Positions 55,998 through 64,000 of a stretch of DNA of 64,000 nucleotides are shown piece after piece. The stretch comes from Pimelobacter simplex (GTDB taxonomy: Bacteria > Actinomycetota > Actinomycetes > Propionibacteriales > Nocardioidaceae): positions 6,014,001 through 6,078,000 of the forward strand of contig NZ_CP096276.1 of the NCBI RefSeq assembly GCF_024662235.1, read 5' to 3'. The notes below the pieces were generated by a model that saw nothing but the letters and a program-made list of their open reading frames with translations, was not told where the DNA came from and made no database searches. Made by a program: the position numbers and the translations under genes. The number at the start of each line of letters is the position of its first letter. Within the stretch, counting starts at the first letter, position 1.

Positions 55998-56118
55998 GGC
56001 GAGCTCGCCGGGGAATCCTCCACGAGGAGAGTCATACCACTAGCGGGACCCGGCCGGCCGCGCTCTCGGGCCACGACCGACCGGATCGTTCAGGGAAGGC
56101 GTTCCGCGAAGGAGGGCC

Positions 56119-56898
56119 CTAGCGCACGGCCGCCAGGAACTCCCGGGTCCGCTGGTGCTGCGGGTCGCTGATCACCTGCGCCGCCGGACCGACCTCGACG
56201 ATCTGGCCGCCGTCGAAGAAGGCCACCCGGTCGGCCACGTCGCGCGCGAACCCGATCTCGTGGGTGACCACGATCATGGTCATGCCGGTCTCGGCGAGGT
56301 TGCGCATGACGGCGAGGACGTCACCGACGAGCTCGGGGTCGAGGGCGGAGGTGGGCTCGTCGAAGAGCATGAGGCTGGGCTGCATGCACAGGGCGCGGGC
56401 GATGGCGACGCGCTGCTGCTGGCCGCCGGAGAGGCTGCGCGGGTAGGCGTGGGCCTTCTCGGCGAGCCCAACCTGGCCGAGGAGGGCGAGGGCGCGCTCG
56501 CGGACCTCGCGGCGGGGCTGGCGCAGCACGCGCAGGGGTGCCTCGACGAGGTTCTCCAGCACCGTCATGTGGGGGAACAGGTTGAAGTGCTGGAAGACCA
56601 TGCCGACCTGGGTGCGCTGGCGGCAGATCTCGCGGTCGCTGAGCTCGTAGAGCTTGGTGCCGCGCTGCTCGTAGCCGACGGTCGTGTCGCCGACCCAGAG
56701 CCGGCCGCCGTCGATGGCCTCGAGGTGGTTGACGCAGCGCAGGAAGGTGGACTTGCCCGAGCCCGAGGGGCCGATCAGGCAGAGCACCTCGCCCTGCTCG
56801 ACGACGAGGTCGATGCCCTTGAGGACCTCCAGGTTGCCGTACGACTTGCGTACGCCGGCCGCGCGTACCTTGGGCGCGGCCACGGCCGTGGTGGTCAT
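56119..56898 (-). CDS. Amino-acid-type ABC transporter ATP-binding protein
   Basis: A 259-residue ATPase of the polar amino acid uptake family. GPSGSGKSTFLRCVNHLE is Walker A, VGMVFQHFNLFPHMTVLEN the Q-loop, LSGGQQQRVAIARAL the signature, and LMLFDEPTSALDPELV Walker B. ATG at 56898 overlaps the permease stop (ATGA). It is the last gene of an operon of amidohydrolase, binding protein, permease and ATPase. Confidence 0.94.
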   Translation of the reverse strand: MTTTAVAAPKVRAAGVRKSYGNLEVLKGIDLVVEQGEVLCLIGPSGSGKSTFLRCVNHLEAIDGGRLWVGDTTVGYEQRGTKLYELSDREICRQRTQVGMVFQHFNLFPHMTVLENLVEAPLRVLRQPRREVRERALALLGQVGLAEKAHAYPRSLSGGQQQRVAIARALCMQPSLMLFDEPTSALDPELVGDVLAVMRNLAETGMTMIVVTHEIGFARDVADRVAFFDGGQIVEVGPAAQVISDPQHQRTREFLAAVR

Positions 56899-57815
56899 GA
56901 CTTGCTCCTCTCGACGGGTGCATGGGTGCGGAAGAACTTGCGCAGCTGCTGCAGGGGCGTGGGCGGCAGGTTGCGGTTGCCGCGGGCGTAGCGGCGCTCC
57001 AGGTAGTACTGGCCGATGCCGAGGACCGTGGTGACGGCGAGGTACCAGATGCTCGCGACGATGAGGAGCGGGACGGTCTGGAAGTTCTTCGCGTAGATGA
57101 TCTGGCTGGAGTACAGCAGGTCGTGGACGGCGAGCACCGAGACGAGCGCGGTGGTCTTGAGCATGCCGATGGTCTCGTTGCCGGTGGGCGGGACGATGAC
57201 GCGCATCGCCTGGGGGAGCACGATCCGGCGCAGGGTCTGGCCGCGGGTCAGGCCGAGGGCGGACGCCGCCTCGTTCTGGCCGTGGTCGACCGAGAGGATG
57301 CCGGCGCGCACGATCTCCGACATGTACGCCGCCTCGTTGAGCCCCAGCCCGAGCACGGCCGCGATGAACGGCGTGATGAGCGTGTTGGCGTCGAGGTGCA
57401 CGCCGGGCAGGCCGAAGCTGATCACCGGGTAGAGCGCGGCGAGGTTGAACCAGAACAGCAGCTGCACGAGGACCGGCGTCCCGCGGAAGAACGAGACGTA
57501 GGCGAAGGCGAAGGTCCGCACGACGGGGTTGGCGCTGAGCCTCATCACGGCGAGCAGGACGGCGAGCAGGATGCCGATCCCCATGCAGATCGCGGTGAGC
57601 AGGAGCGTGGTCACCAGGCCGTGGAAGATCGAGACGTCGCGCAGGTAGAGCCCGACGACGTCCCACCCGAAGTTGGGGTTGGTGAACACGTCGCGCAGCG
57701 CGTAGGCGGTCAGCGCGACCAGCAGCACCGCGCTGACCCAGCGCAGCGGGTGCCGGCGGCGGACCGTGGTCACCTCGACGTACTCGCTGGTGGGGGAGAG
57801 GGCCATGGTGGTCAT
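56895..57815 (-). CDS. Amino-acid-type ABC transporter permease
   Basis: A 306-residue permease of the HisMQ/GlnP type. Helices run from about residue 25 to 270. FRGTPVLVQLLFWFNLAALY, NEAAYMSEIVRAGILSVDHG and QNEAASALGLTRGQTLRRIV (the EAA loop that contacts the ATPase) are diagnostic. A single permease implies a homodimer. It starts 1 bp after the binding-protein stop. Confidence 0.93.
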   Translation of the reverse strand: MTTMALSPTSEYVEVTTVRRRHPLRWVSAVLLVALTAYALRDVFTNPNFGWDVVGLYLRDVSIFHGLVTTLLLTAICMGIGILLAVLLAVMRLSANPVVRTFAFAYVSFFRGTPVLVQLLFWFNLAALYPVISFGLPGVHLDANTLITPFIAAVLGLGLNEAAYMSEIVRAGILSVDHGQNEAASALGLTRGQTLRRIVLPQAMRVIVPPTGNETIGMLKTTALVSVLAVHDLLYSSQIIYAKNFQTVPLLIVASIWYLAVTTVLGIGQYYLERRYARGNRNLPPTPLQQLRKFFRTHAPVERSKS

Positions 57816-57816
57816 G

Positions 57817-58731
57817 TCAGCTCCCCGGGTTCGGCGCGAGGTTGGTGTCGGGGATGTTCCACTTCTTCGTGAGCGTCGCGACGGTGCCGTCGTCGTAGAG
57901 CGACGTCACGGCGGCGGCGACGGCCGCGCGCAGCGGCGAGTCCTTGGGCAGCGCGATGCCGGTCGGGCGCGACTCGTAGATGTCGCCGGGGGCGAGCTCG
58001 AACTTCCCGCCGGCCAGGGCGCCCTGGTACGAGATCGCGGTGCTGTCGGCCATCATGCCGTCGACGCGGCCGGAGTTGAGGGCGAGGATCGCGTCGTTCT
58101 GCGACGGGAACAGCTCGGGCTCGGCGGGCGCCTTGCCGGCGTCGATGCACTGCTGGCGGATGGCGGGCAGCTGCTCGATCGCCTGGGTGGTGCCCTTCTG
58201 CGCGGCGATCTTGTGACCGCACAGCACCATCGGGTCCATCGACAGGTCCTCCGGGTTGCCCGGCCGTACGGCGATCCCGGCGCCGCCCTGCAGGTAGGTC
58301 ACGAAGTCGACGACCTGCTGCCGCTCCGGCGTGATCGAGAAGCTCGACTCGGCGAGGTCGTAGCGCCCGGCGGCGAGGCCGGTGAGGATCGTGTCGAAGC
58401 CGGCGTTGACGAGCTCGACCTTCAGGCCGAGCTTCTGCGCCACGGCGGTGGCGAAGTCGGCGTCGAAGCCGACGATCGTCTTGTTGTCGGGGGCGAACAT
58501 CTCGAACGGCGGGTACGACGCGTCCATCGCGACCTTGATCGTGCCGGTCTTGGCGATGTCGGCCGGCACGAGGTCGGCCGCGGCCTGGTCGGTCGCGACG
58601 TCGACCTGGTCCGAGGCGTCGGGGACGTCGACGCCCCCGGTGGCGCCGGGGTCGGTGGAGGCGTTGGTGCAGGCGCTCAGGCCGACGGCGAGCAGGGCGG
58701 CGACGGCGGTGCCGGTGAGGAGGTGCTTCAT
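57817..58731 (-). CDS. ABC transporter substrate-binding lipoprotein (SBP family 3)
   Basis: A 304-residue binding protein. The signal peptide ends in the lipobox LSAC at about residue 20, so it is membrane-tethered. TIKVAMDASYPPFEMFAPD, FDADFATAVAQKLGLKVELV and YDLAESSFSITPERQQVVDF are the family-3 ligand-binding blocks. The ligand could be an amino acid or, given the amidohydrolase next to it, a pyrimidine- or cyclic-amide-like compound (inference). ATG at 58731 overlaps the amidohydrolase stop. Confidence 0.93.
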   Translation of the reverse strand: MKHLLTGTAVAALLAVGLSACTNASTDPGATGGVDVPDASDQVDVATDQAAADLVPADIAKTGTIKVAMDASYPPFEMFAPDNKTIVGFDADFATAVAQKLGLKVELVNAGFDTILTGLAAGRYDLAESSFSITPERQQVVDFVTYLQGGAGIAVRPGNPEDLSMDPMVLCGHKIAAQKGTTQAIEQLPAIRQQCIDAGKAPAEPELFPSQNDAILALNSGRVDGMMADSTAISYQGALAGGKFELAPGDIYESRPTGIALPKDSPLRAAVAAAVTSLYDDGTVATLTKKWNIPDTNLAPNPGS

Positions 58732-59960
58732 GACGGGAACTCCAGGTGGGTGGGGTGGACGAGCTCGCCGTGGCGAGCGATGACGTGGCCGTCCTTGACG
58801 ACCAGGGCGCGGGTGGGGCGGGCGACGACGGCCTCCGCGACCGTCCGCGCCGGTACGACGACCAGGTCGCCCGGCGCGCCGGGCACGAGGCCGTAGGAGT
58901 CGAGGCCGAGCAGGTGGGCGGCGCCGGTGGTGGCGCAGTCGAGGGCGAGGGCGATGTCCTCGTCGCGGCGCAGCCCGTTGCGGTAGGCGACGTGCATCGC
59001 GCGCTCGATCATGTCGCCGTTGCCGTAGGGCCCCCACAGGTCGCGGATGCCGTCGCTGCCGCAGGCGAGCGTGACGCCGCGCTCGGCGAGGTCGCGCACC
59101 GAGGGGACCGGTACGTCGTACACGGCGGCGGTGATGACGGCGACGCCGGACTCGGCGAGCAGGTCGATGAGCCGGAACCGCTCGTCCTCGGGGACCGTGC
59201 CGAGCGCGTCGGCGTGGCTGAGCGCGACCTTGCCCTGCAACCCGAAGGCGACGGTGCGCCGGGCGACCAGGCCGAACTGCCAGGCCCCGAGGCTGCCGGT
59301 GTCGTGCAGGTGGATGTCGATGCCGGCGCCGCGGCGCGCGGCGATCTCGAAGAGCGCGTCGAGCTGGCCGAGCGGGTCGTCGTCGACCCCGGCGGGGTCG
59401 ATGCCGCCGAGGGTGGTGGCGCCCGCGTCGAGCGCGGCCTCGAGGAGCTCGAGCGTGCCGGGCCGGCGGATGACACCGTCCTGGGGGAAGGCGACCTGCT
59501 CGACGTCGACGAGCCCGCGGACCGCGTCGGCGGCCTTGGCGACCGACTCGATGCCGGCCAGGCCGAGCGCGGGGTCGACGTCGGTGTGGGTGCGGACCCG
59601 GGTCGTCCCGAGGGCGGCCATGTGCCGGAGCAGGTCGGCGGCGTGCTCGGGGGAGGGCAGCCCGAGGTCGGTGCGCCGGTCCCGTTCGTTGGCGATCCGG
59701 TCGACCAGGCGCGGCCCGGCCGCGTGCGGCACCCACGGCCCGCCCCACAGTGTCTTGTCGACGTGGCAGTGGGCGTCGATGAGGCCGGGGAGCACGAGCG
59801 CGCCGGCGACGTCCTCGACGGGGACGTCGTCGAGGACGTCCGGGCGGGGCGCGGCGACGCTGGTGCCGATCGCGGCGATCCTTCCGTCGCGGACCAGGAC
59901 GTCCTGGAGGTCGTCGTGGCCGGGCAGTCGCGCCTGGCGGACGAGCAGGGAGGCAGGCAT
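58728..59960 (-). CDS. Amidohydrolase, cytosine deaminase-like
   Basis: A 410-residue metal-dependent amidohydrolase. LIDAHCHVDKTLWG near residue 61 is the HxH metal motif in the form typical of cytosine deaminases. IDIHLHDTGS, VALSHADALG and LACGSDGIRDLWGPYGNGDM supply the remaining metal His and catalytic Asp. It would deaminate a pyrimidine-like ring or open a cyclic amide. AAGGAG precedes the ATG at 59960. It heads the transporter operon and diverges from a GntR regulator. Confidence 0.88.
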   Translation of the reverse strand: MPASLLVRQARLPGHDDLQDVLVRDGRIAAIGTSVAAPRPDVLDDVPVEDVAGALVLPGLIDAHCHVDKTLWGGPWVPHAAGPRLVDRIANERDRRTDLGLPSPEHAADLLRHMAALGTTRVRTHTDVDPALGLAGIESVAKAADAVRGLVDVEQVAFPQDGVIRRPGTLELLEAALDAGATTLGGIDPAGVDDDPLGQLDALFEIAARRGAGIDIHLHDTGSLGAWQFGLVARRTVAFGLQGKVALSHADALGTVPEDERFRLIDLLAESGVAVITAAVYDVPVPSVRDLAERGVTLACGSDGIRDLWGPYGNGDMIERAMHVAYRNGLRRDEDIALALDCATTGAAHLLGLDSYGLVPGAPGDLVVVPARTVAEAVVARPTRALVVKDGHVIARHGELVHPTHLEFPS

Positions 59961-59984
59961 GTCGCTCCTTGGCTGATGGTATTT

Positions 59985-60089
59985 GGTATACCGTAGATCG
60001 TAGGTCTACGATGTGGCAAGAGACACACTGACCCAGGGGGCCCGGCCGGCGAAATGCCGGGGGCGTACCTTTCGTCTCAGATCTGAGAC
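59985..60089. promoter_or_regulatory. Three palindromic operators in the amidohydrolase / GntR divergent region
   Basis: GGTATACC (59985-59992, within TTTGGTATACCG) fits the TGGTnnnACCA-type site of FadR-subfamily GntR regulators. ATCGTAG-GT-CTACGAT (59997-60012) is a perfect 16-bp palindrome. GTCTCAGATCTGAGAC (60074-60089) is another perfect 16-bp palindrome. The first two lie by the amidohydrolase promoter and the third is 27 bp before gntR. Confidence 0.72.
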
Positions 60090-60116
60090 TGTGGAGAAGC
60101 CTCGAAAGGAGTCGGC

Positions 60117-60821
60117 ATGGCGGTCACGCCGGGTGAGGAGACGCTGGGGTCGCGGTACCGGTCGCTGCGCGACCTGGTCCTCGAGGAGCTGCGCGACCAG
60201 ATCATCGAGCGCCGCCTGGCGCCGGGGGAGCGGCTGGTCGAGCGCGACCTCGCCGAGGTGCTCGACGTCTCCCGGATCGTGGTGCGCGAGGCGATCCAGC
60301 AGCTCGCCGCCGAGGGGATGGTGACCGTCCTCCCGCGCCGCGGCGCCCAGGTGGCCGCGCTCGACCCCGACTCGGCGCTGCACCTCTTCGAGGTGCGCAT
60401 CGGCCTGGAGTCGATGGCGGCGACGGCGGCCGCCGAGCGGCGTACCGACGCCGACCTGGCGCGCCTCGACCGGCTCATCGTCGAGGCCCAGGAGGCGACC
60501 CGGGCCGGCGACCGCAAGCGGGCGACCCACCTCAACATGGAGTTCCACGAGGCGGTCGTCGACGCGGCCGGCAACCCGCTGCTCGGCTCGATCTTCCGCT
60601 CGCTCTCGGGGCGCGCTCTCCAGCTCTTCCGGATCGGCCAGGACGTCGACGCGCACGGGCTGCACCACGAGCACGTCGAGCTGGTCGCGGTGCTCCGCGC
60701 CGGGGACGCCGAGCGGGCCGGCGCGATGATGGCCGAGCACATCGCGGGCTCGCGCGAGGGCACGATCGAGCGGGTCCGCCAGCTCGTCGCCGAGGCCGAG
60801 GCCCGCGAGGCCCGGGGCTAG
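60117..60821 (+). CDS. GntR-family regulator, FadR subfamily (FCD ligand domain)
   Basis: A 234-residue regulator. The winged HTH is at about residues 15-75 (IIERRLAPGERLVERDLAEV, LDVSRIVVREAIQQLAAEGM). The FCD all-helical domain follows (LFEVRIGLESMAATAAAERR, NMEFHEAVVDAAGNPLL, HHEHVELVAVLRAGDAERA) with metal/ligand His residues. AAAGGAG precedes the ATG at 60117. It most likely represses the divergent uptake and amidohydrolase operon until the substrate arrives. Confidence 0.93.
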   Translation: MAVTPGEETLGSRYRSLRDLVLEELRDQIIERRLAPGERLVERDLAEVLDVSRIVVREAIQQLAAEGMVTVLPRRGAQVAALDPDSALHLFEVRIGLESMAATAAAERRTDADLARLDRLIVEAQEATRAGDRKRATHLNMEFHEAVVDAAGNPLLGSIFRSLSGRALQLFRIGQDVDAHGLHHEHVELVAVLRAGDAERAGAMMAEHIAGSREGTIERVRQLVAEAEAREARG

Positions 60822-61390
60822 GAGTCCGCGGGCACGATCCGCTCGACCAGCCCGGTGACGAGCTCGGTGCTGTCCGGGTGCAGGCCCGGCAGGGTCAGGT
60901 GCTCGAAGAGGAAGCCGGTCATCGCCAGGTAGAGCGCCCGCGCCGCCTCGGGCCCGCCGGGGAAGCCGCCCTCGACGTGGTCGGCGGTGATCGCCTCCAG
61001 GTTGGCCCGGAAGCGCGCCGTGACCACCTCGCCCAGCGCGGGCTGGCGGGCCGCCTCCAGGCGCAGCTCGAAGAGCGCGAGGTGGCCGGCCCGGTCGGCG
61101 TCCGCGCGCGCGACCAGGTCGTGCATGAGGGTCGTCTCGAGCGCGCGGGTGCGCGGGGCGGCGAGCCGCTCGGCGACGTACGCCGGGTCGGGCGCGAGCC
61201 GGGTGAAGACGTGGTCGCACAGCTGCTGGAGCAGGTCCTCGCGTGAGCGGAAGTAGTTCGACGTCGTCCCGGTCGGGGCGCCCGCCTGCTCGTCGACCCC
61301 TCGGAAGGTCAGCCCGCGCGCGCCGACCGCGGCGAGCAGGTCGGTGGCCGCGTCGAGCAGCTCGGTACGACGGGCGGGGTTGCGGGCCAT
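60818..61390 (-). CDS. TetR-family transcriptional regulator
   Basis: A 190-residue regulator. The HTH is at about residues 8-55: RTELLDAATDLLAAVGARGL, FRGVDEQAGAPTGTTSNYFR. The C-terminal helical ligand domain follows. It overlaps gntR tail-to-tail by 4 bp and diverges from a DHFR-like gene across 77 bp, its probable target. ATG at 61390. Confidence 0.92.
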   Translation of the reverse strand: MARNPARRTELLDAATDLLAAVGARGLTFRGVDEQAGAPTGTTSNYFRSREDLLQQLCDHVFTRLAPDPAYVAERLAAPRTRALETTLMHDLVARADADRAGHLALFELRLEAARQPALGEVVTARFRANLEAITADHVEGGFPGGPEAARALYLAMTGFLFEHLTLPGLHPDSTELVTGLVERIVPADS

Positions 61391-61467
61391 GGCGGCATCC
61401 TGCCGGATCCGGGGCGATCTAACAAGGACGCTTGACGTACTTCAAACGTAGTGGTTGGCTTTCCGGC

Positions 61468-62061
61468 ATGCCTGAGCTGACCTACTACATCGGCGTGACC
61501 CTCGACGGCTTCATCGCCGGCCCGCAGGACGAGGTCGACTTCCTCGGTCTCTCCGAGGAGTTCCTCGGCTTCCTCGCGAGCGAGTTCGCCGACACCCTGC
61601 CCACGCCCGCGCGTGCCGCGTTCGGCGTCGCCGACGCGCCGCTGACCCGCTTCGACACCGTCGTGATGGGGCGGCGCACCTACGACCCCGCGCTCGCCGA
61701 GGGCCTGCTCGACCCCTACGCGCACCTCCGCACCGTCGTGGTCAGCCGCTCGCTGCCCGCGGCCAGCGACCCGGTCGAGGTCACTGCGGAGGCGCCGCTC
61801 GACGTCGTGCGCCGGCTCAAGGCCGACCCGTCCTCGCGCGGCGTGCTGCTCGCCGGCGGCGGCCGGCTGGCCGGTCAGGTGAGTGCCGAGATCGACCGGC
61901 TGGTGGTCAAGAAGTACCCGGTCGTCGTCGGTGACGGGGTGCGGATGCTCGACCGGGCGTTCGCGCCCGAGGCGTTCACGCTGGAGCAGGTGCGCACGTT
62001 CGACAACGGGTGTGCGGTCCTGGAGTACGCCCGCACTACGCTCTCGCCCCGTGACCTTTGA
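61468..62061 (+). CDS. Dihydrofolate reductase family (RibD C-terminal domain) protein
   Basis: A 197-residue relative of the protein at 31161-31730. [20 protein letters not shown] is the signature, [13 protein letters not shown] the second block, and [13 protein letters not shown] the NADPH glycine segment. [13 protein letters not shown] closes the fold. The substrate is unknown. ATG at 61468. The 3' end overlaps ppnP by 11 bp. The divergent TetR gene probably controls it. Confidence 0.87.
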   Translation: MPELTYYIGVTLDGFIAGPQDEVDFLGLSEEFLGFLASEFADTLPTPARAAFGVADAPLTRFDTVVMGRRTYDPALAEGLLDPYAHLRTVVVSRSLPAASDPVEVTAEAPLDVVRRLKADPSSRGVLLAGGGRLAGQVSAEIDRLVVKKYPVVVGDGVRMLDRAFAPEAFTLEQVRTFDNGCAVLEYARTTLSPRDL

Positions 62062-62359
62062 GAACGTGACCCTCGACCCGCAGGCCAACATCTACTTCGA
62101 CGGTGCCTGCGTCAGCCACACCTTCTTCCTCGCCGACGGCACCCGGAAGTCGGCCGGCGTGATCTTCCCGGCCTCGCTCACCTTCGGCACCGCGGCGCCC
62201 GAGGTCATGGAGCTCAACGCCGGCGCCTGCCGGATCCGCCTGGCGGGAGCCGAGGACTGGCAGGAGTACGCCGCGGGCCAGTCGTTCAGCGTGCCCGGCG
62301 ACTCGTCGTTCGACATCGAGGTGACCGAGACGCTCGGCTACGTCTGCCACTACGGCTGA
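62051..62359 (+). CDS. ppnP: Pyrimidine/purine nucleoside phosphorylase PpnP (DUF1255 cupin)
   Basis: A 102-residue single cupin domain. [56 protein letters not shown] and GYVCHYG follow the PpnP pattern closely and in the right length. The family phosphorolyses several nucleosides to base and ribose-1-phosphate. The GTG at 62051 lies inside the 3' end of the DHFR-like gene, so they are translated together. Confidence 0.9.
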   Translation: MTFENVTLDPQANIYFDGACVSHTFFLADGTRKSAGVIFPASLTFGTAAPEVMELNAGACRIRLAGAEDWQEYAAGQSFSVPGDSSFDIEVTETLGYVCHYG

Positions 62360-62367
62360 GCGAGGAT

Positions 62368-62411
62368 CTCCTCGGGGGACGTGCAACCTCCGAGGAGGCG
62401 CCATCCGTGTA
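62368..62411 (+). promoter_or_regulatory. Candidate ECF-type promoter and overlapping hairpin upstream of the sigma factor
   Basis: GCAACC (62383-62388), 17 bases, then CGTGTA (62406-62411) looks like an ECF -35/-10 pair just before the ATG at 62418. CTCCTCGG (62368-62375) pairs with CCGAGGAG (62390-62397), so a hairpin spans the -35. It may end ppnP transcription or control the promoter. Confidence 0.55.
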
Positions 62412-62417
62412 GGAAGC

Positions 62418-62948
62418 ATGAGACCGAAGAACCGCGACGCGGAGTTCGAGGACTTCGTCCGGCGCCGGCGCAGCCACCTGCTCGGTACGGCGATGGTGCT
62501 CACCGCCGGCGACGTCCATCTCGCCGAGGACCTGGTCCAGGGCACCCTGGTCCGGCTCTACCTCGCGTGGGGGCGGGCCTCGCGGCGCGGTGCGGTCGAC
62601 GCCTATGCGCGCCGGTCGCTCGTCAACGCCTTCATCGACCACCGCCGCCGTCCCGCCGTCGCGCGGGAGACGGTGACCGACGACCTGCCCGACCGGGCCG
62701 GCGCGGTCATGGCGGACCCGGTCGACGCCGAGCTGGTCGCGGCGCTCGCCGCGCTTCCGGACAGGATGCGCGCGGCCGTCGTCCTGCGTCATGTCGTCGA
62801 CCTCAGCGTCGAGGACGCCGCGGACGCGCTCGGGTGCAGCGTCGGCACGGTGAAGAGCCAGACGGCTCGCGGTCTCGCCAAGCTGCGGGAGGTCCTCCCG
62901 CAGCCCGTCACCCTCTCGGGATCCCTGCACGAAGGAGATCAGCCATGA
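62418..62948 (+). CDS. SigE-family ECF RNA polymerase sigma factor
   Basis: A 176-residue sigma factor with region 2 at about residues 8-75 (FEDFVRRRRSHLLGTAMVLT, LAEDLVQGTLVRLYLAWGRA) and region 4 at about 110-160 (LPDRMRAAVVLRHVVDLSVE, DAADALGCSVGTVKSQTARG). The length and the SHLLGTAMVL pattern are typical of actinobacterial SigE-family members. The next gene overlaps by 4 bp and encodes a one-helix membrane protein, probably its regulator. GCAACC-N17-CGTGTA upstream suggests autoregulation. Confidence 0.93.
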   Translation: MRPKNRDAEFEDFVRRRRSHLLGTAMVLTAGDVHLAEDLVQGTLVRLYLAWGRASRRGAVDAYARRSLVNAFIDHRRRPAVARETVTDDLPDRAGAVMADPVDAELVAALAALPDRMRAAVVLRHVVDLSVEDAADALGCSVGTVKSQTARGLAKLREVLPQPVTLSGSLHEGDQP

Positions 62949-63571
62949 CCGACCTCACCGACCGCCTCGCGCGGCTCGCCGCGCCCGGCGCGGAGCCCGC
63001 CGCCGAGACCGTACGACGCGACGTGGCCCGCGGTCGCGGGGCCGCCCGCCGTCGCGCGTTCCGGCGCGGCACGGCCGGGCTCAGCCTGGCCGCCGTGGCC
63101 GTCGTCGGCGGGACCATCGCGGTCAACGCCGACCGCACGCCGGCGCCCGCGCCGATCACCGCCGCGCCGAACGACGCGCCGCGGCTCGTCGCCTACACCG
63201 GGCAGCAGCAGCCGGGCTTCGTCGTGACCAAGGTGCCGGCGGGCTTCGTGCTCGAGGGGGCGACGGCGTACAACCTCAACGTGGCGCGGGCCGACGACCA
63301 CAGCGGGCTCGACGTGTTCAGCGACAAGCTGGTCGTGATGCTGGAGTCGCAGTCGGTGACCACGCCGCCCGAGGGGCGTCCGGTCCGGGTCGGCGACCAC
63401 GACGGCCGGCTGCGCACGGCCGAGGACGGCGCCCAGGTGCTGACCTACGACGACGGCGAGCACCGTGTCGTCGTCCAGGCGTGGAAGTCGCTCGGGCTCT
63501 CCGACGAGCAGGTCGTCGAGTTCGCCGAGGGCGTCACCGTCACCGCGGAGGCTCAGGCCGGGGTCGGCTGA
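62945..63571 (+). CDS. Single-pass membrane protein coupled to the sigma factor (possible anti-sigma)
   Basis: A 208-residue protein. The cytoplasmic part (residues 1-42) is Arg-rich (VRRDVARGRGAARRRAFRRG). One membrane helix is at about 44-61 (GLSLAAVAVVGGTIAV). The outside part has strand-rich segments (GFVVTKVPAGFVLEGATAYN, VRVGDHDGRLRTAEDGAQVL). It lacks a recognisable zinc anti-sigma motif (HxxxCxxC), so the role is inferred only from the ATGA overlap with the sigma gene. Confidence 0.75.
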   Translation: MTDLTDRLARLAAPGAEPAAETVRRDVARGRGAARRRAFRRGTAGLSLAAVAVVGGTIAVNADRTPAPAPITAAPNDAPRLVAYTGQQQPGFVVTKVPAGFVLEGATAYNLNVARADDHSGLDVFSDKLVVMLESQSVTTPPEGRPVRVGDHDGRLRTAEDGAQVLTYDDGEHRVVVQAWKSLGLSDEQVVEFAEGVTVTAEAQAGVG

Positions 63572-63644
63572 GCGGAGCTCTCGCGACAGCGATTCCCATT
63601 CCCGTGTGGTCGAAAGCAGGTGGTCACCTCCCGATGATGGAAGC

Positions 63645-63914
63645 GTGGCGAAACGGCGGATCACCTTCGAGCAGTACGCGCGCGAGCTCGGCGTCAACCT
63701 CCAGCGAGCGCGGGCCGCGCGAGGACTGAGCCAGGAGCGGGTGGCGCACCTGGCCGGGATCGCGGGCTACACGTACCAGAAGTTCGAGAAGGGAGAGTCC
63801 CGCCCGGGGCGGCCGATGAACCCGCAGCTCAGCACGCTGCTCGCGCTCAGCGAGGTGCTGGAGGTGCCGGTGGTCGACCTGCTCCCCGAGCGGACGCCCG
63901 ACCTCGGTCTGTGA
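63645..63914 (+). CDS. Small XRE-family helix-turn-helix regulator
   Basis: An 89-residue DNA-binding protein. LGVNLQRARAARGLSQERVA, then HLAGIAGYTYQKFEKGESRP, then LSTLLALSEVLEVPVVDLLP is a complete five-helix Cro/C1 HTH. The GTG at 63645 is used because upstream frame belongs to the previous gene. Target unknown. A strong terminator follows directly. Confidence 0.87.
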   Translation: MAKRRITFEQYARELGVNLQRARAARGLSQERVAHLAGIAGYTYQKFEKGESRPGRPMNPQLSTLLALSEVLEVPVVDLLPERTPDLGL

Positions 63915-63915
63915 C

Positions 63916-63952
63916 GAACCGGCCCCCGACGCAGAGCGTCGGGGGCCGGTTC
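63916..63952. terminator. Strong bidirectional terminator hairpin
   Basis: A 17-bp perfect stem: GAACCGGCCCCCGACGC (63916-63932) pairs with 63936-63952 across an AGA loop. It starts 2 bp after the XRE stop and lies 17 bp from the stop of a convergent gene at the window edge. Confidence 0.88.
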
Positions 63953-63968
63953 GGCGAGGTGGCGTGGC

Positions 63969-64000
63969 TCAGGCCGCGTCGACCAGGGCCGGCTCGGTCG
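63969..64000 (-). CDS. C-terminal fragment of a gene cut by the right window edge
   Basis: On the minus strand one frame reads TEPALVDAA followed by TGA (63971-63969), just beyond the strong terminator. Only ten codons are visible, so the product cannot be named. Confidence 0.4.
   Translation of the reverse strand, partial: TEPALVDAA

Noticed and set aside
61432..61445. TTGA-N6-TCAA as the TetR operator before the DHFR-like gene
   Set aside because: Arms of only 4 bp and an odd position; too weak to call, although a TetR site is expected in 61391-61467.

Overview
The window is very GC-rich, nearly every codon ends in G or C, GTG starts are common, and many genes overlap by ATGA or GTGA. The housekeeping order (rsmI, tatD, rpfB, rsmA-ispE-ABC-F, miaB, miaA, dapF, hflX, dinG-type helicase, lexA, nrdR, nrdJ) is the arrangement known from high-GC Actinobacteria. 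Together with the DUF3556 protein, the mycobacterial-type small antitoxin-like proteins and the repeats, this points to a Nocardioides-like member of the Propionibacteriales. The genus is an inference. I saw no rRNA or tRNA genes, CRISPR arrays or prophage.

Left part (1-16.5 kb): a mannosyltransferase fragment diverges from rsmI, which is coupled to an alpha/beta hydrolase and tatD. rpfB follows, behind a structured leader, then a 22-bp repeat array and the rsmA-ispE-ABC-F operon. A MarR regulator with a clear operator diverges from a hydrolase/methyltransferase/VOC operon. A large secreted serine hydrolase ends next to a suspicious poly-C/poly-G block.

Middle (16.5-36.7 kb): a complete IS256-family element with inverted repeats and an 8-bp target duplication sits in the start codon of an unknown gene. 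After miaB come an S51 peptidase, a 162-bp MITE-like palindrome, a NUDIX gene, two tandem MT0933-like genes and miaA. A three-gene operon (acyl-CoA ligase, DUF3556 membrane protein, FAD oxidoreductase) faces a PucR regulator. Then come an AraC-DinB fusion regulator with two redox-type enzymes, a secreted PLD-like protein, dapF, and an SDR gene behind a near-perfect operator palindrome.

Right part (36.7-64 kb): a 70-120 bp repeat family flanks this section, with two copies near 36.5 kb and one inverted copy near 47.9 kb. PhoD-type phosphatase, hflX, SGNH hydrolase, LLM oxidoreductase, helicase and a secreted metalloprotease follow. lexA diverges from a LysM gene, probably a ChiZ/DivS-type division inhibitor, across four SOS boxes. 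nrdR-nrdJ lies behind paired NrdR boxes. The accessory end holds a LysR/MFS pair, a frameshifted HNH endonuclease, an amino-acid-type ABC transporter with a cytosine-deaminase-like amidohydrolase under a divergent GntR regulator with three palindromes, a TetR/DHFR-like pair with ppnP, a SigE-family ECF sigma factor with its own promoter, and a small XRE regulator.
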